Shown in pieces: positions 1 to 12,025 of a stretch of DNA of 64,000 bases (position 1 is its first letter; each line of letters begins with the position of its first letter). A model generated the notes under the pieces. It was given only the letters and a program-made list of their open reading frames with translations, was not told the DNA's origin and ran no database searches. The DNA is from Blattabacterium sp. (Mastotermes darwiniensis) str. MADAR (GTDB lineage: Bacteria; Bacteroidota; Bacteroidia; Flavobacteriales; Blattabacteriaceae): NCBI RefSeq assembly GCF_000233435.1, contig NC_016146.1, forward strand, positions 427,671 to 491,670, read 5' to 3'. A program made the translations under genes and the position numbers.

Positions 1-3000
1 ATTTTTACTCCCTGCAAACGATATACTTCTTGTATTTCTTTAACTAAATATTCTTGAACTGCTCTAGCTCCTTGGATATTTAAAATATCATTTGGAGTAA
101 CAGCCCCATCTGATAAAGGCATTCCTGCCTTTACATAATCATTCTCTTGAACAAGAATCTGATTAGAAAGTTTAACGAGATATTTTCTAATTTCTCCTGT
201 TTTAGACTCAACAATAATTTCTCTATTCCCTCTTTTTATTTTTCCATGACTTACTATTCCATCCATTTCTGATACTACAGCTGGATTAGAAGGATTACGA
301 GCTTCGAATAATTCAGACAAACGAGGCAATCCACCTGTAATATCTCCAGATTTAGCAGATTTCCTAGGAACTTTCACCAAAATTTTTCCTACTTCTATTT
401 CTTCTTTATCCTCTACCATTAAATGAGCACCTACCGGTAAATTATAGACTTTCAGTTCTTCATCATTATCATCAATGATTTTTAATGTTGGTATCAAATT
501 CTTATTCCTTACTTCTGTAATAACTTTTTCTTTAAATCCAGTTTGTTCATCTATTTCTACTTGATAGGTAATTCCTTGTTCTAAATGTTGATAAGATATT
601 CTTCCACTATATTCTGCTACAATAACAGCATTATACAAATCCCATTTACATATCTTATCTCCTTCTTTTAATTTATCACCAGATTTAACATATAAAGTAG
701 ATCCATAAGGAATATTATGAACCATTAAAATAGATGATTTATTTTGATTAAAAAGTTTCATTTCTGCAGAACGAGAGACTACAACATCTACTTTTTTTCC
801 ATAATCATTTTTTATTTGTACAACTTTCAAGTCTTCAAACTCTATAATTCCATCATATTTTGCTTGTATTTGTGAAGATTCTGTAATATTTCCAGCTGTT
901 CCCCCAACATGAAAAGTTCTAAGAGTTAATTGAGTTCCAGGTTCTCCAATAGACTGAGCAGCAATAACTCCTACAGCTTCTCCTTTTTGAACTATTTTTC
1001 CTGTAGATAGATTTCTTCCATAACATTTAGAACAAATACCCATTTTAGATTCACAAGTGAGAGGAGAACGAACCTCCACAAATTCTATCCCAGACTTCTC
1101 AATTGTATACGCAATTTTTTCGTCAATTATTTCTCCAGAAGAAACTATTACTTGATTATTTTCAGGATGACAAACATCGTTTAAAGATATACGTCCTAAA
1201 ATTCTATCGAATAACGTCTCAACTATTTCTTCATTTTTTTTTAAGGAATAAATTTTTAAACCACGCAAAGTTTTACAATCCTCCATTTTGATAATCACAT
1301 CCTGTGCTGCATCGACTAAACGTCGTGTAAGATATCCTGCATCTGCAGTTTTTAGAGCTGTATCTGCTAATCCTTTGCGAGCTCCATGAGTAGATATAAA
1401 ATATTCTAAAATAGAAAGTCCTTCTCTAAAGTTTGATAAAATCGGATTTTCTATAATCTCTCCACTAGAAGATCCTGCTTTTTGAGGTTTAGCCATCAAA
1501 CCCCGCATTCCAGAAAGTTGACGAATTTGTTCCTTAGATCCTCTAGCTCCTGAATCCAACATCATGTACACAGGATTAAAACCCTGTTTATCCTCACGCA
1601 TATGTTTCATTACTTTTTCTGTGAGCATAGAATTTGTGTTGGTCCATACATCAATAACTTGATTGTAACGTTCATTATTGGTTATTAAACCCATATTATA
1701 ATTCATTTTTACATTATCAACTTGCTTGATAGCATGATCAACCATATCCTTTTTATCATCCGGTATAATAATATCCCCTAATCCAAAAGAAAGACCTCCT
1801 TTAAATGCATTATAGAATCCTAATTCTTTAATATCATCTAAAAATTTTGCAGTAGTAGGAACATCTGTAAAATGTAAAATTTTTCCTATAATCTCTCTTA
1901 AAGATTTTTTCGTAAGAGATTCGTTAATATATCCTACTTTTTTAGGAACAACTTTATTAAATAACACTCTCCCTACAGTAGTTTCTATCAATTGATTAGA
2001 TAATGAATTATTATCTTTTCGAACAGATACTTTTACTCTAATTACGGCATGCAATTCTACTATATTTTGATTGTAAGCTATTTCTACCTCCTCTGAAGAA
2101 TAAAAAGTAAGATTTTCTCCTTTTACTTTTCTATTATTTGAGGAATATAATGGTTTAGTCATGTAATACAATCCCAACACCATATCTTGAGATGGAACAG
2201 TTATAGGGGATCCATTAGCAGGATTCAATATATTTTGAGAAGCCAACATCAGGATTTGAGCTTCTAAAATAGCTCCAGGAGACAAAGGCAAATGTACGGC
2301 CATTTGATCTCCATCAAAATCTGCATTAAAAGCTGCACAAACTAAAGGATGTAATTGAATAGCTTTTCCTTCTATTAATTTAGGTTGAAAAGCTTGAATA
2401 CCCAATCTATGTAAGGTAGGAGCTCTATTCAACAATACAGGATGACCTTTCAATACATTTTCCAAAATATCCCATATCATGGGATCTCTTTTATCAATAA
2501 TTTTTTTAGAAGATTTTACAGTTTTTACTATTCCTCTTTCAATCAATTTTCTTATAACAAAAGGTTTATAAAGCTCTGCAGCCATATCTTTAGGAAGTCC
2601 ACATTCATGCAATTTTAAATGAGGCCCTACTACAATAACTGAACGAGCAGAATAATCTACTCTTTTTCCAAGAAGATTCTGTCTAAAACGACCTTGTTTT
2701 CCTTTTAAAGAATCCGATAAAGATTTTAAAGGACGATTAGCTTCAGACTTTACTGCAGAAACTTTTCTTGAATTATCAAAAAGAGAATCTACAGCTTCTT
2801 GAAGCATTCTCTTTTCATTTCTAAGAATCACTTCAGGAGCTTTAATCTCTATAAGTCGTTTCAAACGATTATTCCTTATAAGAACACGACGATACAAATC
2901 TGTCATATCAGAAGCTGCATAACGACCTCCATCCAAAGGGACCAAAGGACGTAATTCAGGAGGAATAACAGATAAAACATGAATAATCATCCAAGAAACA

Positions 3001-3734
3001 TTTCCTCCATTTTTTTTACCTTCTCTAAATGATTCTACTATTTGTAAGCGTTTTAATGCTTCAGTTTTTCTTTGTTTTGACGTTTCATTTTTAGCTTGAT
3101 TTCTTAATTCAAAAGATAAAACATCTAAATCTAGACGATTTAAAAGATCCTCTATACAATCTGCTCCCATTTTAGCTATAAATTTATTTGGATCTGCATC
3201 CTCTAAAAACTGATTTTCTTTTGGAAGTTTTTGTAAAACAGATAAATATTCTTCTTCTGTAAGAAAATCTCCTTTTTGTAAACTAGTTCCATCTTTACGA
3301 GATGCTATCCCACCTTGTATTACCACATACCGTTCATAATAAATGATCATATCCAGCTTTTTAGATGGGTAACCTAATAAATAGCCTATTTTGTTAGGGG
3401 AAGAACGAAAACACCAAATATGAACTACAGGAACAACAAGACTAATATGTCCCATACGTTCCCTCCTCACTTTTTTCTCAGTAACTTCAACTCCACATCT
3501 ATCACAAACAATTCCTTTGTAACGAATTCTTTTATATTTTCCACAAGCACATTCATAATCTTTGACTGGACCAAAAATACGTTCACAAAAAAGACCATCT
3601 CTCTCAGGTTTATGAGTTCTGTAATTGATTGTTTCTGGTTTTAAAACTTCTCCATGAGATTCTTTTAATATAGATTCTGGAGATGCCAACCGAATTGTAA
3701 TTTTTTTAAATCTATTATTTTTTTTTCTATTCAT
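1..3734 (-). CDS. rpoC: DNA-directed RNA polymerase subunit beta', 3' end outside window
   Basis: This is the largest catalytic subunit of RNA polymerase. The frame is open from an ATG at 3734 to the window edge, giving about 1244 codons, so the C-terminal part is missing. The N-terminal zinc site shows Cys62, Cys64, Cys77 and Cys80. The catalytic Mg-binding motif [12 protein letters not shown] starts at about residue 470, with Asp472, Asp474 and Asp476. A second zinc site shows Cys894, Cys901 and Cys904, followed by the conserved [25 protein letters not shown] region. It lies 22 bases downstream of rpoB in the same direction and is surely co-transcribed with it. No frameshift or missing key residue was seen in the visible part. 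Confidence 0.98.
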   Translation of the reverse strand, partial: MNRKKNNRFKKITIRLASPESILKESHGEVLKPETINYRTHKPERDGLFCERIFGPVKDYECACGKYKRIRYKGIVCDRCGVEVTEKKVRRERMGHISLVVPVVHIWCFRSSPNKIGYLLGYPSKKLDMIIYYERYVVIQGGIASRKDGTSLQKGDFLTEEEYLSVLQKLPKENQFLEDADPNKFIAKMGADCIEDLLNRLDLDVLSFELRNQAKNETSKQRKTEALKRLQIVESFREGKKNGGNVSWMIIHVLSVIPPELRPLVPLDGGRYAASDMTDLYRRVLIRNNRLKRLIEIKAPEVILRNEKRMLQEAVDSLFDNSRKVSAVKSEANRPLKSLSDSLKGKQGRFRQNLLGKRVDYSARSVIVVGPHLKLHECGLPKDMAAELYKPFVIRKLIERGIVKTVKSSKKIIDKRDPMIWDILENVLKGHPVLLNRAPTLHRLGIQAFQPKLIEGKAIQLHPLVCAAFNADFDGDQMAVHLPLSPGAILEAQILMLASQNILNPANGSPITVPSQDMVLGLYYMTKPLYSSNNRKVKGENLTFYSSEEVEIAYNQNIVELHAVIRVKVSVRKDNNSLSNQLIETTVGRVLFNKVVPKKVGYINESLTKKSLREIIGKILHFTDVPTTAKFLDDIKELGFYNAFKGGLSFGLGDIIIPDDKKDMVDHAIKQVDNVKMNYNMGLITNNERYNQVIDVWTNTNSMLTEKVMKHMREDKQGFNPVYMMLDSGARGSKEQIRQLSGMRGLMAKPQKAGSSSGEIIENPILSNFREGLSILEYFISTHGARKGLADTALKTADAGYLTRRLVDAAQDVIIKMEDCKTLRGLKIYSLKKNEEIVETLFDRILGRISLNDVCHPENNQVIVSSGEIIDEKIAYTIEKSGIEFVEVRSPLTCESKMGICSKCYGRNLSTGKIVQKGEAVGVIAAQSIGEPGTQLTLRTFHVGGTAGNITESSQIQAKYDGIIEFEDLKVVQIKNDYGKKVDVVVSRSAEMKLFNQNKSSILMVHNIPYGSTLYVKSGDKLKEGDKICKWDLYNAVIVAEYSGRISYQHLEQGITYQVEIDEQTGFKEKVITEVRNKNLIPTLKIIDDNDEELKVYNLPVGAHLMVEDKEEIEVGKILVKVPRKSAKSGDITGGLPRLSELFEARNPSNPAVVSEMDGIVSHGKIKRGNREIIVESKTGEIRKYLVKLSNQILVQENDYVKAGMPLSDGAVTPNDILNIQGARAVQEYLVKEIQEVYRLQGVK

Positions 3735-3756
3735 TTTTTATAACGGATAATAATTT

Positions 3757-6700
3757 TTACTCTTCTAAATTAATATCCAAACCTAATCCTTTCAATTCAT
3801 AACATAAAACATTAAAAGATTCTGGATTATTTGGTTCTGGCATAGGATCTCCTTTAACTATTGCTTCATAAGTTTTAGCCCTTCCTATAACATCATCTGA
3901 TTTCACCGTTAATATTTCACGTAATATATTGGAAGCTCCAAAAGCTTCTAAAGCCCAAACTTCCATTTCTCCAAAACGTTGACCTCCGAATTGAGATTTC
4001 CCTCCTAAAGGTTGTTGAGTAATAAGAGAATAAGGACCTATAGAACGAGCATGCATTTTATCATCTACCATATGACCAAGCTTTAACATATATATGACTC
4101 CTACTGTTGCAGGTTGATCAAATCTCTCTCCAGTTCCTCCATCAAACAAATAGGTTGTTCCAAAACGAGGAATTTCAGCTTTATCCGTATATTCCGATAT
4201 TTTTTCTATGCTAGCTCCATCAAATATAGGTGTAGCAAATTTAGTATTTAACTTATATCCCGCCCAACCTAATACTGTTTCATATATCTGTCCAATATTC
4301 ATCCTAGACGGAACTCCTAATGGATTTAAAACAATATCTACGGGACTTCCATCTTCTAAAAATGGCATATCTTCTTCACGAAGGATACGCGCTACTACTC
4401 CTTTATTTCCATGCCTACCAGCCATTTTATCTCCTACTTTTAACTTTCTTTTTTTTGCAATATAAACTTTAGCCATTTTTACAATACCGGAAGGTAATTC
4501 ATCTCCAACCGTAATAGAAATTTTTTTATGTTTCAAAACACTATTTAAATCATTAACCGAAATCTCATAATTGTGTAATACTTCCGATACAAGATTATTG
4601 GTTTCTACATCATCAGTCCAATTGTATGGATCTATTACTGAATAATCCGATATTCTATTAAGTAATTTTAAGGTAAATTTAGTTCCTTTCTCTATTATTT
4701 TTCTTTCATTATTCCAAAATATTTTTTTAGAAATCTTTCCATGCAAAATAGTACACAATTTTTGTAATAACTTATTTCTTAAATCCGAAAATTTTTTATT
4801 GTGTTCTTTTTCTAGACGTTCTATCTGCATTCTATCCTTAGCTCTAGATTTTTTATCTTTTATGCTTCTAGTAAATAGTTTTGTATCAATTACAACTCCA
4901 AATAAGGAAGGTTCTGCTCTTAAAGAAGCATCTTTTACATTTCCTGCTTTATCTCCAAAAATAGCTCTTAATAATTTTTCTTCTGGAGTAGGATCAGATT
5001 CTCCTTTTGGAGTTATTTTTCCAATAAGTATATCACCAGGTTTCACTTCGGCTCCAACACGAATAATCCCATTTTCATCCAAATTTTTAGTAGCTTCTTC
5101 ACTAACATTGGGAATGTCATTGGTTAATTCTTCCATTCCTAATTTTGTATCACGGACATCTAAAGAATACTCCTCTATATGAATAGACGTAAACCAATCT
5201 TCACTCACTACCTTTTCTGAAATAAGTACTGCATCTTCAAAATTGTATCCATTACAAGGAATAAAAGCAGCTCTTAAATTCCTTCCTAAAGCCAATTCTC
5301 CATTTTCAGTAGCATATCCTTCACACAATATTTGTCCTTTTACTATTCTCATTCCTTTTTTAACAATAGGTTTTAAATTGATACATGTATTTTGATTGGT
5401 TTTTCTAAATTTGATCAAATCATAAACCAGAATTTCAGAATCAAAACTCACCATAGATTCTTTTTCCGTTTGATCATAACGAATAATTATTTTTCTTGCA
5501 TCAATGTATTCTACTATTCCATTACTTCTTGCATTAATTAAAATACGAGAATCCCTTGCTACTACTTTTTCTAATCCTGTTCCTACAATAGGTTGTTCAG
5601 GTTTCAATAGTGGAACGGCTTGACGCATCATATTGGATCCCATAAGTGCTCTATTCGCATCATCATGTTCCAAAAAAGGAATTAAAGAAGCAGATATGGA
5701 GGCTATTTGATTGGGATAAACATCTACATAATCTACTTGTTCCGGTTTTACTATTGGAAAATCTCCATCTTCACGAGCTATAATTCTATCAGAAATAAAA
5801 TTACCATATCTATCTACAGCATTGGCTTGTGCGATAATTTTTCCTTCTTCCTCTTCTGCACTTAAATATTTTACCTTAGATTTAAAATCTACTTTTCCAT
5901 TTTTTGTTGACCTATAAGGAGTTTCTACAAAACCCATTTTATTTACCTTTGCAAAAACAGAAAGAGAAGAAATTAATCCAATATTTGGCCCTTCTGGAGT
6001 TTCAATAGGGCATAACCTTCCATAATGAGAATAATTCACATCTCTTACTTCAAACCCCGCTCTTTCCCTAGATAATCCTCCAGGACCTAAAGCCGATAAT
6101 CTTCTTTTGTGTGTTATTTCAGACAATGGATTAGTCTGATCCATAAATTGAGATAATTGATTGGTTCCAAAAAAAGTATTTATAACGGAAGATAACGTTT
6201 TAGAATTAATCAAATCTATTGGCATAAAAACCTCATTATCTCGAACATTCATACGTTCTCTAATAGTTCTAGACATCCTGGATAAACCAATACTAAATTG
6301 AGTATAAAGTTGTTCTCCTACAGTTCTAACACGTCTATTGGACAAATGATCTATATCATCTACCTCTCTTTTAGAATTAAACAAAGCATTCAAATGTTCA
6401 ACTATAGCAATAATATCCTCTTTAGTCAACACTAAGTGATTTGGATCAATATTTAAACCAAGACGTTTATTTAATCGATATCTCCCTACAGGTCCTAAAC
6501 TATATCTAGAATCGGAAAAAAATAGCTTATCGATAATTCCTCTAGCTGTTTCTTCATCTGGTGGATCTGTATTCCTAAGTTGTCTATATATATATTCTAC
6601 CGCTTCCTTTTCCGAATTTGTAGGATCTTTTTGCAAGGTATTATAAATAATAGAATAGTCTTTCTTCTTTCCACTTTCTTTATGCAACCAAATTATTTTG

Positions 6701-7572
6701 ATCTTATGTTGAATAATTAGATCAATATGCTCTTTTTTTAGAATAACATCTCTATCTATTAGAATTTCATTTTTTTCTATGGATATAACTTCTCCTGTTT
6801 CTTCATCCACAGAATCTTCATGCCAAATATTCAATATTCTAGCAGCTAAAATTCTGTTCAAAATATTCTTTTTATTTTCTTCATTAACTTCAAATTCTTC
6901 TGCTAAATCAAATATTTCTAATATATTTTTGTCTCTTTCATATCCAATAGCACGCAATAAAGTTGTCATTGGTAATTTTTTCTTTCTATCAATATACGCA
7001 TACATAACATTGTTAATGTCTGTAGCAAATTCAATCCAAGAACCTTTAAAAGGAATAACTCTTGCAGAATATAATTTTGTTCCATTTGCATGATGAGATT
7101 GTCCAAAAAAGACACCAGGAGAACGATGTAATTGAGAAACAATTACACGTTCCGATCCATTAAAAATAAAAGATCCAGAAGGAGTCATATAGGGATAATT
7201 TCCTAAATAAACATCTTGATATACAGTTTCAAAATCCTCATGTTCTGGATCCGTACAATACAGTTTCAATTTTGCCTTTAAAGGAACACTATAAGTCAAC
7301 CCCCTTTCAATACATTCTTCTATAGAATATCTAGGATAATCTATAGAATATCCTTTAAATTCTAAAACAAAGGAATTCCTTGCATCAGAAATTGGAAAAT
7401 TTTCTGTAAAAGCTTTAAATAATCCTTCGTTTTTTCTTTCTTCCGGTTTTGTATCAATTTGAAAAAACTCTTTAAAAGATTTTATTTGAATATCCAAAAA
7501 ATCAGGATACTCTACTTTTTCTTTCACTGATGCAAAAGTAATTCTTTCTGATTCTTTTTCTGTATTCACCAA
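3757..7572 (-). CDS. rpoB: DNA-directed RNA polymerase subunit beta
   Basis: This is the second large subunit of RNA polymerase, 1271 residues, a normal length for Bacteroidetes. The rifampicin-pocket region is visible near residues 495-545 ([17 protein letters not shown], then [13 protein letters not shown]). The [12 protein letters not shown] motif of the active-site region lies near residue 1045. The C-terminus contains the [16 protein letters not shown] segment that packs on beta'. It sits between rplL and rpoC, the usual rplKAJL-rpoBC order, and the short 50-base gap to rplL shows no obvious terminator. It looks intact. Confidence 0.99.
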   Translation of the reverse strand: MVNTEKESERITFASVKEKVEYPDFLDIQIKSFKEFFQIDTKPEERKNEGLFKAFTENFPISDARNSFVLEFKGYSIDYPRYSIEECIERGLTYSVPLKAKLKLYCTDPEHEDFETVYQDVYLGNYPYMTPSGSFIFNGSERVIVSQLHRSPGVFFGQSHHANGTKLYSARVIPFKGSWIEFATDINNVMYAYIDRKKKLPMTTLLRAIGYERDKNILEIFDLAEEFEVNEENKKNILNRILAARILNIWHEDSVDEETGEVISIEKNEILIDRDVILKKEHIDLIIQHKIKIIWLHKESGKKKDYSIIYNTLQKDPTNSEKEAVEYIYRQLRNTDPPDEETARGIIDKLFFSDSRYSLGPVGRYRLNKRLGLNIDPNHLVLTKEDIIAIVEHLNALFNSKREVDDIDHLSNRRVRTVGEQLYTQFSIGLSRMSRTIRERMNVRDNEVFMPIDLINSKTLSSVINTFFGTNQLSQFMDQTNPLSEITHKRRLSALGPGGLSRERAGFEVRDVNYSHYGRLCPIETPEGPNIGLISSLSVFAKVNKMGFVETPYRSTKNGKVDFKSKVKYLSAEEEEGKIIAQANAVDRYGNFISDRIIAREDGDFPIVKPEQVDYVDVYPNQIASISASLIPFLEHDDANRALMGSNMMRQAVPLLKPEQPIVGTGLEKVVARDSRILINARSNGIVEYIDARKIIIRYDQTEKESMVSFDSEILVYDLIKFRKTNQNTCINLKPIVKKGMRIVKGQILCEGYATENGELALGRNLRAAFIPCNGYNFEDAVLISEKVVSEDWFTSIHIEEYSLDVRDTKLGMEELTNDIPNVSEEATKNLDENGIIRVGAEVKPGDILIGKITPKGESDPTPEEKLLRAIFGDKAGNVKDASLRAEPSLFGVVIDTKLFTRSIKDKKSRAKDRMQIERLEKEHNKKFSDLRNKLLQKLCTILHGKISKKIFWNNERKIIEKGTKFTLKLLNRISDYSVIDPYNWTDDVETNNLVSEVLHNYEISVNDLNSVLKHKKISITVGDELPSGIVKMAKVYIAKKRKLKVGDKMAGRHGNKGVVARILREEDMPFLEDGSPVDIVLNPLGVPSRMNIGQIYETVLGWAGYKLNTKFATPIFDGASIEKISEYTDKAEIPRFGTTYLFDGGTGERFDQPATVGVIYMLKLGHMVDDKMHARSIGPYSLITQQPLGGKSQFGGQRFGEMEVWALEAFGASNILREILTVKSDDVIGRAKTYEAIVKGDPMPEPNNPESFNVLCYELKGLGLDINLEE

Positions 7573-7622
7573 ATCTTACAGTATTTTAAACTTTTATAAA
7601 AAAAAACCAAAAATTATATTTT

Positions 7623-8003
7623 TTATTTCAATTCCACTTCAGCTCCTATTTCCTCAAGTCTCCTTTTTAAGTCTTCTGCTTCTTTTTTTCCAACAGATTC
7701 TTTGAGCACATTTGGAATATTATCCACCAATTCTTTGGACTCTTTAAGTCCTTTTCCAGTAATTTCTTTAACTAATTTTACAACAGCTAATTTAGAATTC
7801 CCTGATGATTTTAAAATTAAATCAAAAATATTCTTTTCTTCTTCTTTTTTTTCGGAATATTTTTCTTTATCAGAAGATGCTACTGATGAAACTAAAAGAG
7901 GATTAGTAGGTTCAATCCCATACTCTTTTTTTAAAAAAGAAGCTAATTCATTAACTTGTTTAATAGTAAGATTAACCAATTGTTCTGCTAACTTTTCTAT
8001 CAT
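7623..8003 (-). CDS. rplL: 50S ribosomal protein L7/L12
   Basis: This is the stalk protein of the large ribosomal subunit, which recruits translation GTPases. It has 126 residues, the family's normal size. The N-terminal dimerisation part (MIEKLAEQLVNLTIKQVNEL) is followed by a Lys/Glu-rich hinge near residues 45-60. The C-terminal domain has the conserved pattern KLAVVKLVKEITGKGLKESK and ends in EIGAEVELK. Only one base separates it from rplJ upstream, so the two L10-L12 stalk genes are translated together. Nothing unusual was seen. Confidence 0.98.
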   Translation of the reverse strand: MIEKLAEQLVNLTIKQVNELASFLKKEYGIEPTNPLLVSSVASSDKEKYSEKKEEEKNIFDLILKSSGNSKLAVVKLVKEITGKGLKESKELVDNIPNVLKESVGKKEAEDLKRRLEEIGAEVELK

Positions 8004-8004
8004 T

Positions 8005-8553
8005 TTATTTCTTTTTTTTATTTTTACCTAAAGACAATATTCCTAGAATATTATGTATTTTATGTTCTCCTAATTTTAAATAAAAAAGGATATTTTCAAT
8101 TGGATTTCGAAGGATATTCAAAATATCAATTATAAGATCTTTTTTAGACTTAATATTAAGCAATAGATCCAAATCTTTATTTCCAAAATAAAAACAGTCT
8201 TCCACATATGCTCCTTTCAAATAAGGTTTTTCTATTTTCTCTTTATAATGAAAATCTTTTATAACTCTTGATGGAGTACTTCCTAAAGTAGAAAATAAAA
8301 TAGAGGTATTCCCATTTAATATAGGAAAAAAAGTATTGAATTTTTTATTGCAAATTTTTCCTAAAGCTTTTCTCAGTAAAGTATTTTTTACTACTTTCAT
8401 TTTAACATTATATTCATGAAAATTTTTTCTAAGAATAGAAACTTGATTAGAATTTAAATCAGATATATCAATTAAATATATAGTAGCATTATTATTATCC
8501 GATAATAAAGAAATTAATTCTAATAGTTCTTTTCTTTTTTTTTCTTTCTTCAT
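8005..8553 (-). CDS. rplJ: 50S ribosomal protein L10
   Basis: This is the stalk-base protein that anchors L7/L12 on 23S rRNA. It has 182 residues. The N-terminal part (MKKEKKRKELLELISLLSD) and the KVVKNTLLRKAL segment near residues 55-65 are typical of L10. The sequence is more diverged than its neighbours, as is usual for this protein in reduced genomes. It overlaps the end of rplA by 4 bases and is followed after 1 base by rplL, so translation is probably coupled. Identity rests on sequence and on the invariant gene order. Confidence 0.95.
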   Translation of the reverse strand: MKKEKKRKELLELISLLSDNNNATIYLIDISDLNSNQVSILRKNFHEYNVKMKVVKNTLLRKALGKICNKKFNTFFPILNGNTSILFSTLGSTPSRVIKDFHYKEKIEKPYLKGAYVEDCFYFGNKDLDLLLNIKSKKDLIIDILNILRNPIENILFYLKLGEHKIHNILGILSLGKNKKKK

Positions 8554-9263
8554 TCTTTTACAAAACTTTTAACATCCAAAGATATACTATTACTCATGGT
8601 AGTAGATAGATAAATACTTTTTATTCCTTTATAATAATAGGATTTACTACGGATAACACGAATAATTTTTTTCATCAAAGTCGTTAAATTATCCGATAAA
8701 CATTTTGGAGAAAAAGAAACCCTTCCAATAGAAGTATGAATAATTCCAAAACGATCTACCTTAAACGATATTTTACCAGATTTAATTTCTTTAATGGATT
8801 TTCCTGGATTAGTAGATACTGTGTCCAATCTAGGATTCGGCATTAATCCTTTTGGTCCTAATATCTTTCCTATGGATACCAATTTATTCATAATTAATGG
8901 CATAGTAATTATAACATCTATTTCCATCCATCCAGATTTAATCTTTTCTATGTAATCATCTAATCCTACATAATTTGCCCCAGCTTCTTTAGATTCTAAT
9001 TCTTTATCTTTAGTAACTAAAGCTAAAATACGAATATTTTTTCCTGTTCCATGTGGTAATCGAACAGTTTCTCGTCCCATTTGATTTGATGAGGAGGAAA
9101 TATGTGGATCTATTCTTAAACGAACAGAAACATCCACAGATGCATCAAATTTAACAAAAGATATTTCTTTAACAAGAGAAGAAGCTTCTTCTAAAGAATA
9201 TTTTCTCTTATTATCTATTTTTGCTAGAATTATTTTTCTATTTTTAGTTAATCTTATTGACAA
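8550..9263 (-). CDS. rplA: 50S ribosomal protein L1
   Basis: This L1-stalk protein of the large subunit binds 23S rRNA and helps release deacylated tRNA from the E site. It has 237 residues. It shows the family signature around VSIGKILGPKGLMPNPRLDT near residues 130-150, and the N-terminal FDASVDVSVRLRIDP segment. It lies between rplK (8-base gap) and rplJ (4-base overlap). In many bacteria L1 represses its own operon by binding the mRNA. I could not identify such a site here. Confidence 0.98.
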   Translation of the reverse strand: MSIRLTKNRKIILAKIDNKRKYSLEEASSLVKEISFVKFDASVDVSVRLRIDPHISSSSNQMGRETVRLPHGTGKNIRILALVTKDKELESKEAGANYVGLDDYIEKIKSGWMEIDVIITMPLIMNKLVSIGKILGPKGLMPNPRLDTVSTNPGKSIKEIKSGKISFKVDRFGIIHTSIGRVSFSPKCLSDNLTTLMKKIIRVIRSKSYYYKGIKSIYLSTTMSNSISLDVKSFVKE

Positions 9264-9271
9264 TGAAATTA

Positions 9272-9703
9272 TTATTTATAAATTTCTATCCCCATAGAAC
9301 GTGCTGTTCCAGATACCATGGATATAGCAGCTTCAATTGAGAAACAATTCAAATCTTCCATTTTATTTTCCGCAATTATTTTGATTTTATTCAAACTTAT
9401 TTTTCCAATTTTAGAACGATTTGGTTCCTTAGATCCTTTCTCTAATTGTATTGCATTAAGTAACTGAATAGATACTGGAGGTTTCTTAATTACAAAATCA
9501 AAAGATTTATCTTCATATATAGTAAGGATCACTGGACATATTTTTCCATTCCATTCTTCTTTAGTTCGTAAATTGTACTGTTTACAGAATTCCATTATAT
9601 TCACTCCAGAACTTCCTAAAATAGGACCAATAGGAGGAGAAGGATTTGCTTTTCCTCCAATTATATTTTGGATTTTTATTCTTTTTACTACTTTTTTATC
9701 CAT
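9272..9703 (-). CDS. rplK: 50S ribosomal protein L11
   Basis: This protein of the GTPase-associated centre has 143 residues, the normal length. It begins KKVVKRIKIQNIIGGKANPS, continues with PPIGPILGSSGVNIMEFC, and ends with AARSMGIEIYK-like residues, all family hallmarks. Its ATG shares one base with the nusG stop codon (TAATG at 9701-9705), which implies coupled translation with nusG. It is the first gene of the rplKAJL cluster. Confidence 0.98.
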   Translation of the reverse strand: MDKKVVKRIKIQNIIGGKANPSPPIGPILGSSGVNIMEFCKQYNLRTKEEWNGKICPVILTIYEDKSFDFVIKKPPVSIQLLNAIQLEKGSKEPNRSKIGKISLNKIKIIAENKMEDLNCFSIEAAISMVSGTARSMGIEIYK

Positions 9704-10260
9704 TAAATCTTTTCTATTTGTGTAAAATTCAATTCTAATGGAGTCCTCCTCCCAAAAATTAAAACTGATAATTCTAGTTTTCTTTTTTCTTCATTAATTT
9801 TCTCTATAGTTCCATTGAATCCATTAAAAGGACCATCTATAACCTTGATCGTTTCCCCAATTACAAAAGGAATACTTATATTTTCATAGCTTTCTGATAA
9901 TTGATCTATTTTCCCCAACATCTTATTCACTTCTTCTTTTCTCATTGGAATAGCGGAACCACCTTTTCCTTCACTTAAAAAATTAATAACACCGGGAACA
10001 TTTTTAATGGCGTGTACAGCTTCTCCTTCCAGATTAGCTTCTATCATCACATATCCAGGATAATAAACTTTTTCCCTATGAATTTTTTTTCCCTTTCTCA
10101 TTTGTATAACTTTTTCAATGGGAACCAAAACCTTTCCTATATGTTCTTGAAATCCATTATTTCTAATTTCATTCTCAATATATGATTTTATCTTATTTTC
10201 TTGACCACTAATGGTTTTTAGAACATACCATTTTCTTTCTAAACTTTCTAAATCACTCAT
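9703..10260 (-). CDS. nusG: Transcription elongation/antitermination factor NusG
   Basis: NusG binds RNA polymerase and couples it to the ribosome or Rho. I chose the ATG at 10260 (protein starting MSDLESLERKWYVLKT, 185 residues). The longer frame from 10314 would add 18 residues unlike the family and would overlap secE. The N-terminal NGN domain is recognisable from KWYVLKTISGQENKIK. The C-terminal KOW domain carries GPFNGFNGTIEKINEEKRKL. It follows secE and overlaps rplK by one base. Nothing seems to be missing. Confidence 0.96.
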   Translation of the reverse strand: MSDLESLERKWYVLKTISGQENKIKSYIENEIRNNGFQEHIGKVLVPIEKVIQMRKGKKIHREKVYYPGYVMIEANLEGEAVHAIKNVPGVINFLSEGKGGSAIPMRKEEVNKMLGKIDQLSESYENISIPFVIGETIKVIDGPFNGFNGTIEKINEEKRKLELSVLIFGRRTPLELNFTQIEKI

Positions 10261-10270
10261 CAATTTTTTT

Positions 10271-10456
10271 TTATAAGGAAAACAATTTTTTAATAAAAAA
10301 AATAAACAAACCATCTACACCATATAAAAACATAGATAGAAATATAGAAAAAAACGACACTATTAGTGTAGTAATTTGCAAATCTACCCACTTAGGCCAT
10401 GTAATGCAATAAAAAAATTCATCATAAATCTCAAAAAAAAAATTATTTTTTTTCAT
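10271..10456 (-). CDS. secE: Preprotein translocase subunit SecE
   Basis: This is a small single-span membrane subunit of the SecYEG translocon, 61 residues. It has a short cytoplasmic N-terminus with the EFFYCITWPKWVDLQITT segment, matching the SecE amphipathic helix (E-x-x-x-x-x-WP-x-x-x-E/D). A hydrophobic span follows (LIVSFFSIFLSMFLYGVDGLFIFF). Its position between tRNA-Trp and nusG is the conserved bacterial order and supports the call strongly despite the short sequence. Confidence 0.93.
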   Translation of the reverse strand: MKKNNFFFEIYDEFFYCITWPKWVDLQITTLIVSFFSIFLSMFLYGVDGLFIFFIKKLFSL

Positions 10457-10466
10457 ATTTTATTTG

Positions 10467-10539
10467 CACGGATGGTAAGAATCGAACTTACGACCTTCGG
10501 TTTTGGAGACCGATGCTCTACCAACTAAGCTACATCCGT
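10467..10539 (-). tRNA. trnW: tRNA-Trp (anticodon CCA)
   Basis: A 73-base cloverleaf on the minus strand. The acceptor stem is ACGGATG/CATCCGT with discriminator G. The anticodon stem TCGGT/ACCGA encloses loop CTCCAAA, so the anticodon is CCA. The T-loop is TTCGATT. No CCA end is encoded. It lies between tuf and secE, the usual place for tRNA-Trp. Confidence 0.97.
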
Positions 10540-10550
10540 TTGATGAAATA

Positions 10551-11741
10551 TCATCCATCCATAATTTTAATAACTTGTCCTGCTCCAACCGTTTTTCCTC
10601 CTTCACGAATAGCAAAACGTAAGTTTTCATTCAAAGCAACTGGCTGATGTAAATCTACTTCCATAGAAATATTATCCCCCGGCATAACCATCTCTACTCC
10701 TCCTAATAAATGAATCACCCCAGTAACATCTGTAGTTCTCAAATAAAATTGAGGACGATATTTATCATGAAAAGGAGTATGCCTACCTCCTTCCTCTTTT
10801 GTAAGTATATACACCTCAGCTCTAAATTTTTTGTGAGGGGTTATAGATCCTGGTTTTCCTATGACCATTCCACGTCTGATATCTTTTTTATCTATTCCAC
10901 GTAATAGCAATCCTACATTATCACCTGCTTGACCTTTATCCAAAATTTTACGAAACATTTCCACTCCCGTGACTGTGGATGATAGTTTGATTTCTGCAAG
11001 ACCTACAATATCTACCAAATCTCCTGTATTTATAATTCCACTTTCAATACGTCCTGTAGCTACAGTTCCCCTACCAGTTATGGTAAATACATCTTCTATA
11101 GGCATTAAAAATGGTTTATCCATTTCACGAACTGGTTCTGGAATATATTCATCTAAAATATTCATAAGTTCCTGAATTTTTTTAACCCATTTTTTATCTC
11201 CATTCAAAGCTCCTAAAGCGGATCCTTGTACAATAGGAATCTTATCCCCTTCATATTCATATTTAGAAAGCAATTCTCGTATTTCCATTTCCACCAATTC
11301 TAATAATTCTGGATCATCTACTTGATCTACTTTATTCATAAAAACAACTATTTTAGGAACTCCTACTTGACGTGCCAATAAAATGTGCTCCCTGGTTTGA
11401 GGCATAGGACCATCTGTAGCAGCCACTACCAAAATAGTTCCATCCATTTGAGCTGCTCCAGTAATCATATTTTTAATATAATCGGCATGTCCTGGACAAT
11501 CGACATGGGCATAATGTCGTTTATTCGTTTCATACTCTACATGAGAAGTATTTATGGTAATTCCTCTAGCCTTCTCTTCTGGAGCATTATCAATTGCATC
11601 AAAACTTTTTTCCTCTGCCAATCCCATTTCTGATAATACTTTTGTAATAGCTGCTGTTAAAGTCGTTTTTCCATGATCCACATGACCTGTGGTCCCTATA
11701 TTCAAATGTGGTTTGTCACGTTTAAATTTTTCTTTTGCCAT
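10551..11741 (-). CDS. tuf: Elongation factor Tu
   Basis: This GTPase delivers aminoacyl-tRNA to the ribosome. It has 396 residues. G1 is GHVDHGKT at residues 19-26, G3 is DCPGHADY near residue 81, and G4 is NKVD near residue 136. The C-terminal beta-barrel domains are complete and end in [12 protein letters not shown]. It stands in a tRNA-rich operon (four tRNAs upstream, tRNA-Trp downstream), the common arrangement for tufB. Only this copy is visible in the window. Confidence 0.99.
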   Translation of the reverse strand: MAKEKFKRDKPHLNIGTTGHVDHGKTTLTAAITKVLSEMGLAEEKSFDAIDNAPEEKARGITINTSHVEYETNKRHYAHVDCPGHADYIKNMITGAAQMDGTILVVAATDGPMPQTREHILLARQVGVPKIVVFMNKVDQVDDPELLELVEMEIRELLSKYEYEGDKIPIVQGSALGALNGDKKWVKKIQELMNILDEYIPEPVREMDKPFLMPIEDVFTITGRGTVATGRIESGIINTGDLVDIVGLAEIKLSSTVTGVEMFRKILDKGQAGDNVGLLLRGIDKKDIRRGMVIGKPGSITPHKKFRAEVYILTKEEGGRHTPFHDKYRPQFYLRTTDVTGVIHLLGGVEMVMPGDNISMEVDLHQPVALNENLRFAIREGGKTVGAGQVIKIMDG

Positions 11742-11765
11742 GATTTTCTTAAATTTTTAATAGAA

Positions 11766-11837
11766 AGCCAATGGCGGGAATTGAACCCGTGACCTCTTTC
11801 TTACCAAGAAAGTGCTCTCCCACTGAGCTACATTGGC
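11766..11837 (-). tRNA. trnT: tRNA-Thr (anticodon GGT)
   Basis: A 72-base cloverleaf. The acceptor is GCCAATG/CATTGGC with discriminator T. The anticodon stem CTTTC/GAAAG encloses loop TTGGTAA, so the anticodon is GGT (reads ACC/ACU). The T-loop is TTCAATT. It is the last of the four tRNAs in front of tuf. One A-C mismatch closes the base of the T-stem; otherwise it is regular. Confidence 0.96.
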
Positions 11838-11846
11838 CATAAATGG

Positions 11847-11920
11847 AGCGGAAGACGGGATTCGAACCCGCGACATTCAACTTGGAAGGCTGATGCTCTA
11901 ACCAACTGAGCTACTTCCGC
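11847..11920 (-). tRNA. trnG: tRNA-Gly (anticodon TCC)
   Basis: A 74-base cloverleaf with acceptor GCGGAAG/CTTCCGC and discriminator T. The anticodon loop CTTCCAA gives anticodon TCC (reads GGA/GGG). The T-loop is TTCGAAT. It is 9 bases from tRNA-Thr(GGT) and 9 bases from tRNA-Tyr, so it is part of the same transcript. Confidence 0.97.
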
Positions 11921-11929
11921 AATTAAAAA

Positions 11930-12013
11930 TGGGGAGAGCAGGATTTGAACCTGCGAAGGCAAAGCCAACAGATTTACAGTCTGTCCTCGTTAACCATACT
12001 TGAGTATCTCCCC
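11930..12013 (-). tRNA. trnY: tRNA-Tyr (anticodon GTA)
   Basis: An 84-base class II tRNA with acceptor GGGGAGA/TCTCCCC and discriminator A. Anticodon stem CAGA/TCTG encloses a loop with anticodon GTA. The long variable arm after the anticodon stem fits bacterial tRNA-Tyr. The T-loop is TTCAAAT. Confidence 0.97.
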
Positions 12014-12025
12014 AAAAAAAAAATA

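Noticed and set aside
4799..5182. A 127-codon plus-strand open frame inside rpoB
   Set aside because: Shadow of rpoB codon usage on the other strand, with no domain and no room for its own signals. The same applies to the other antisense frames in rpoB, tuf, ileS and sdhB.
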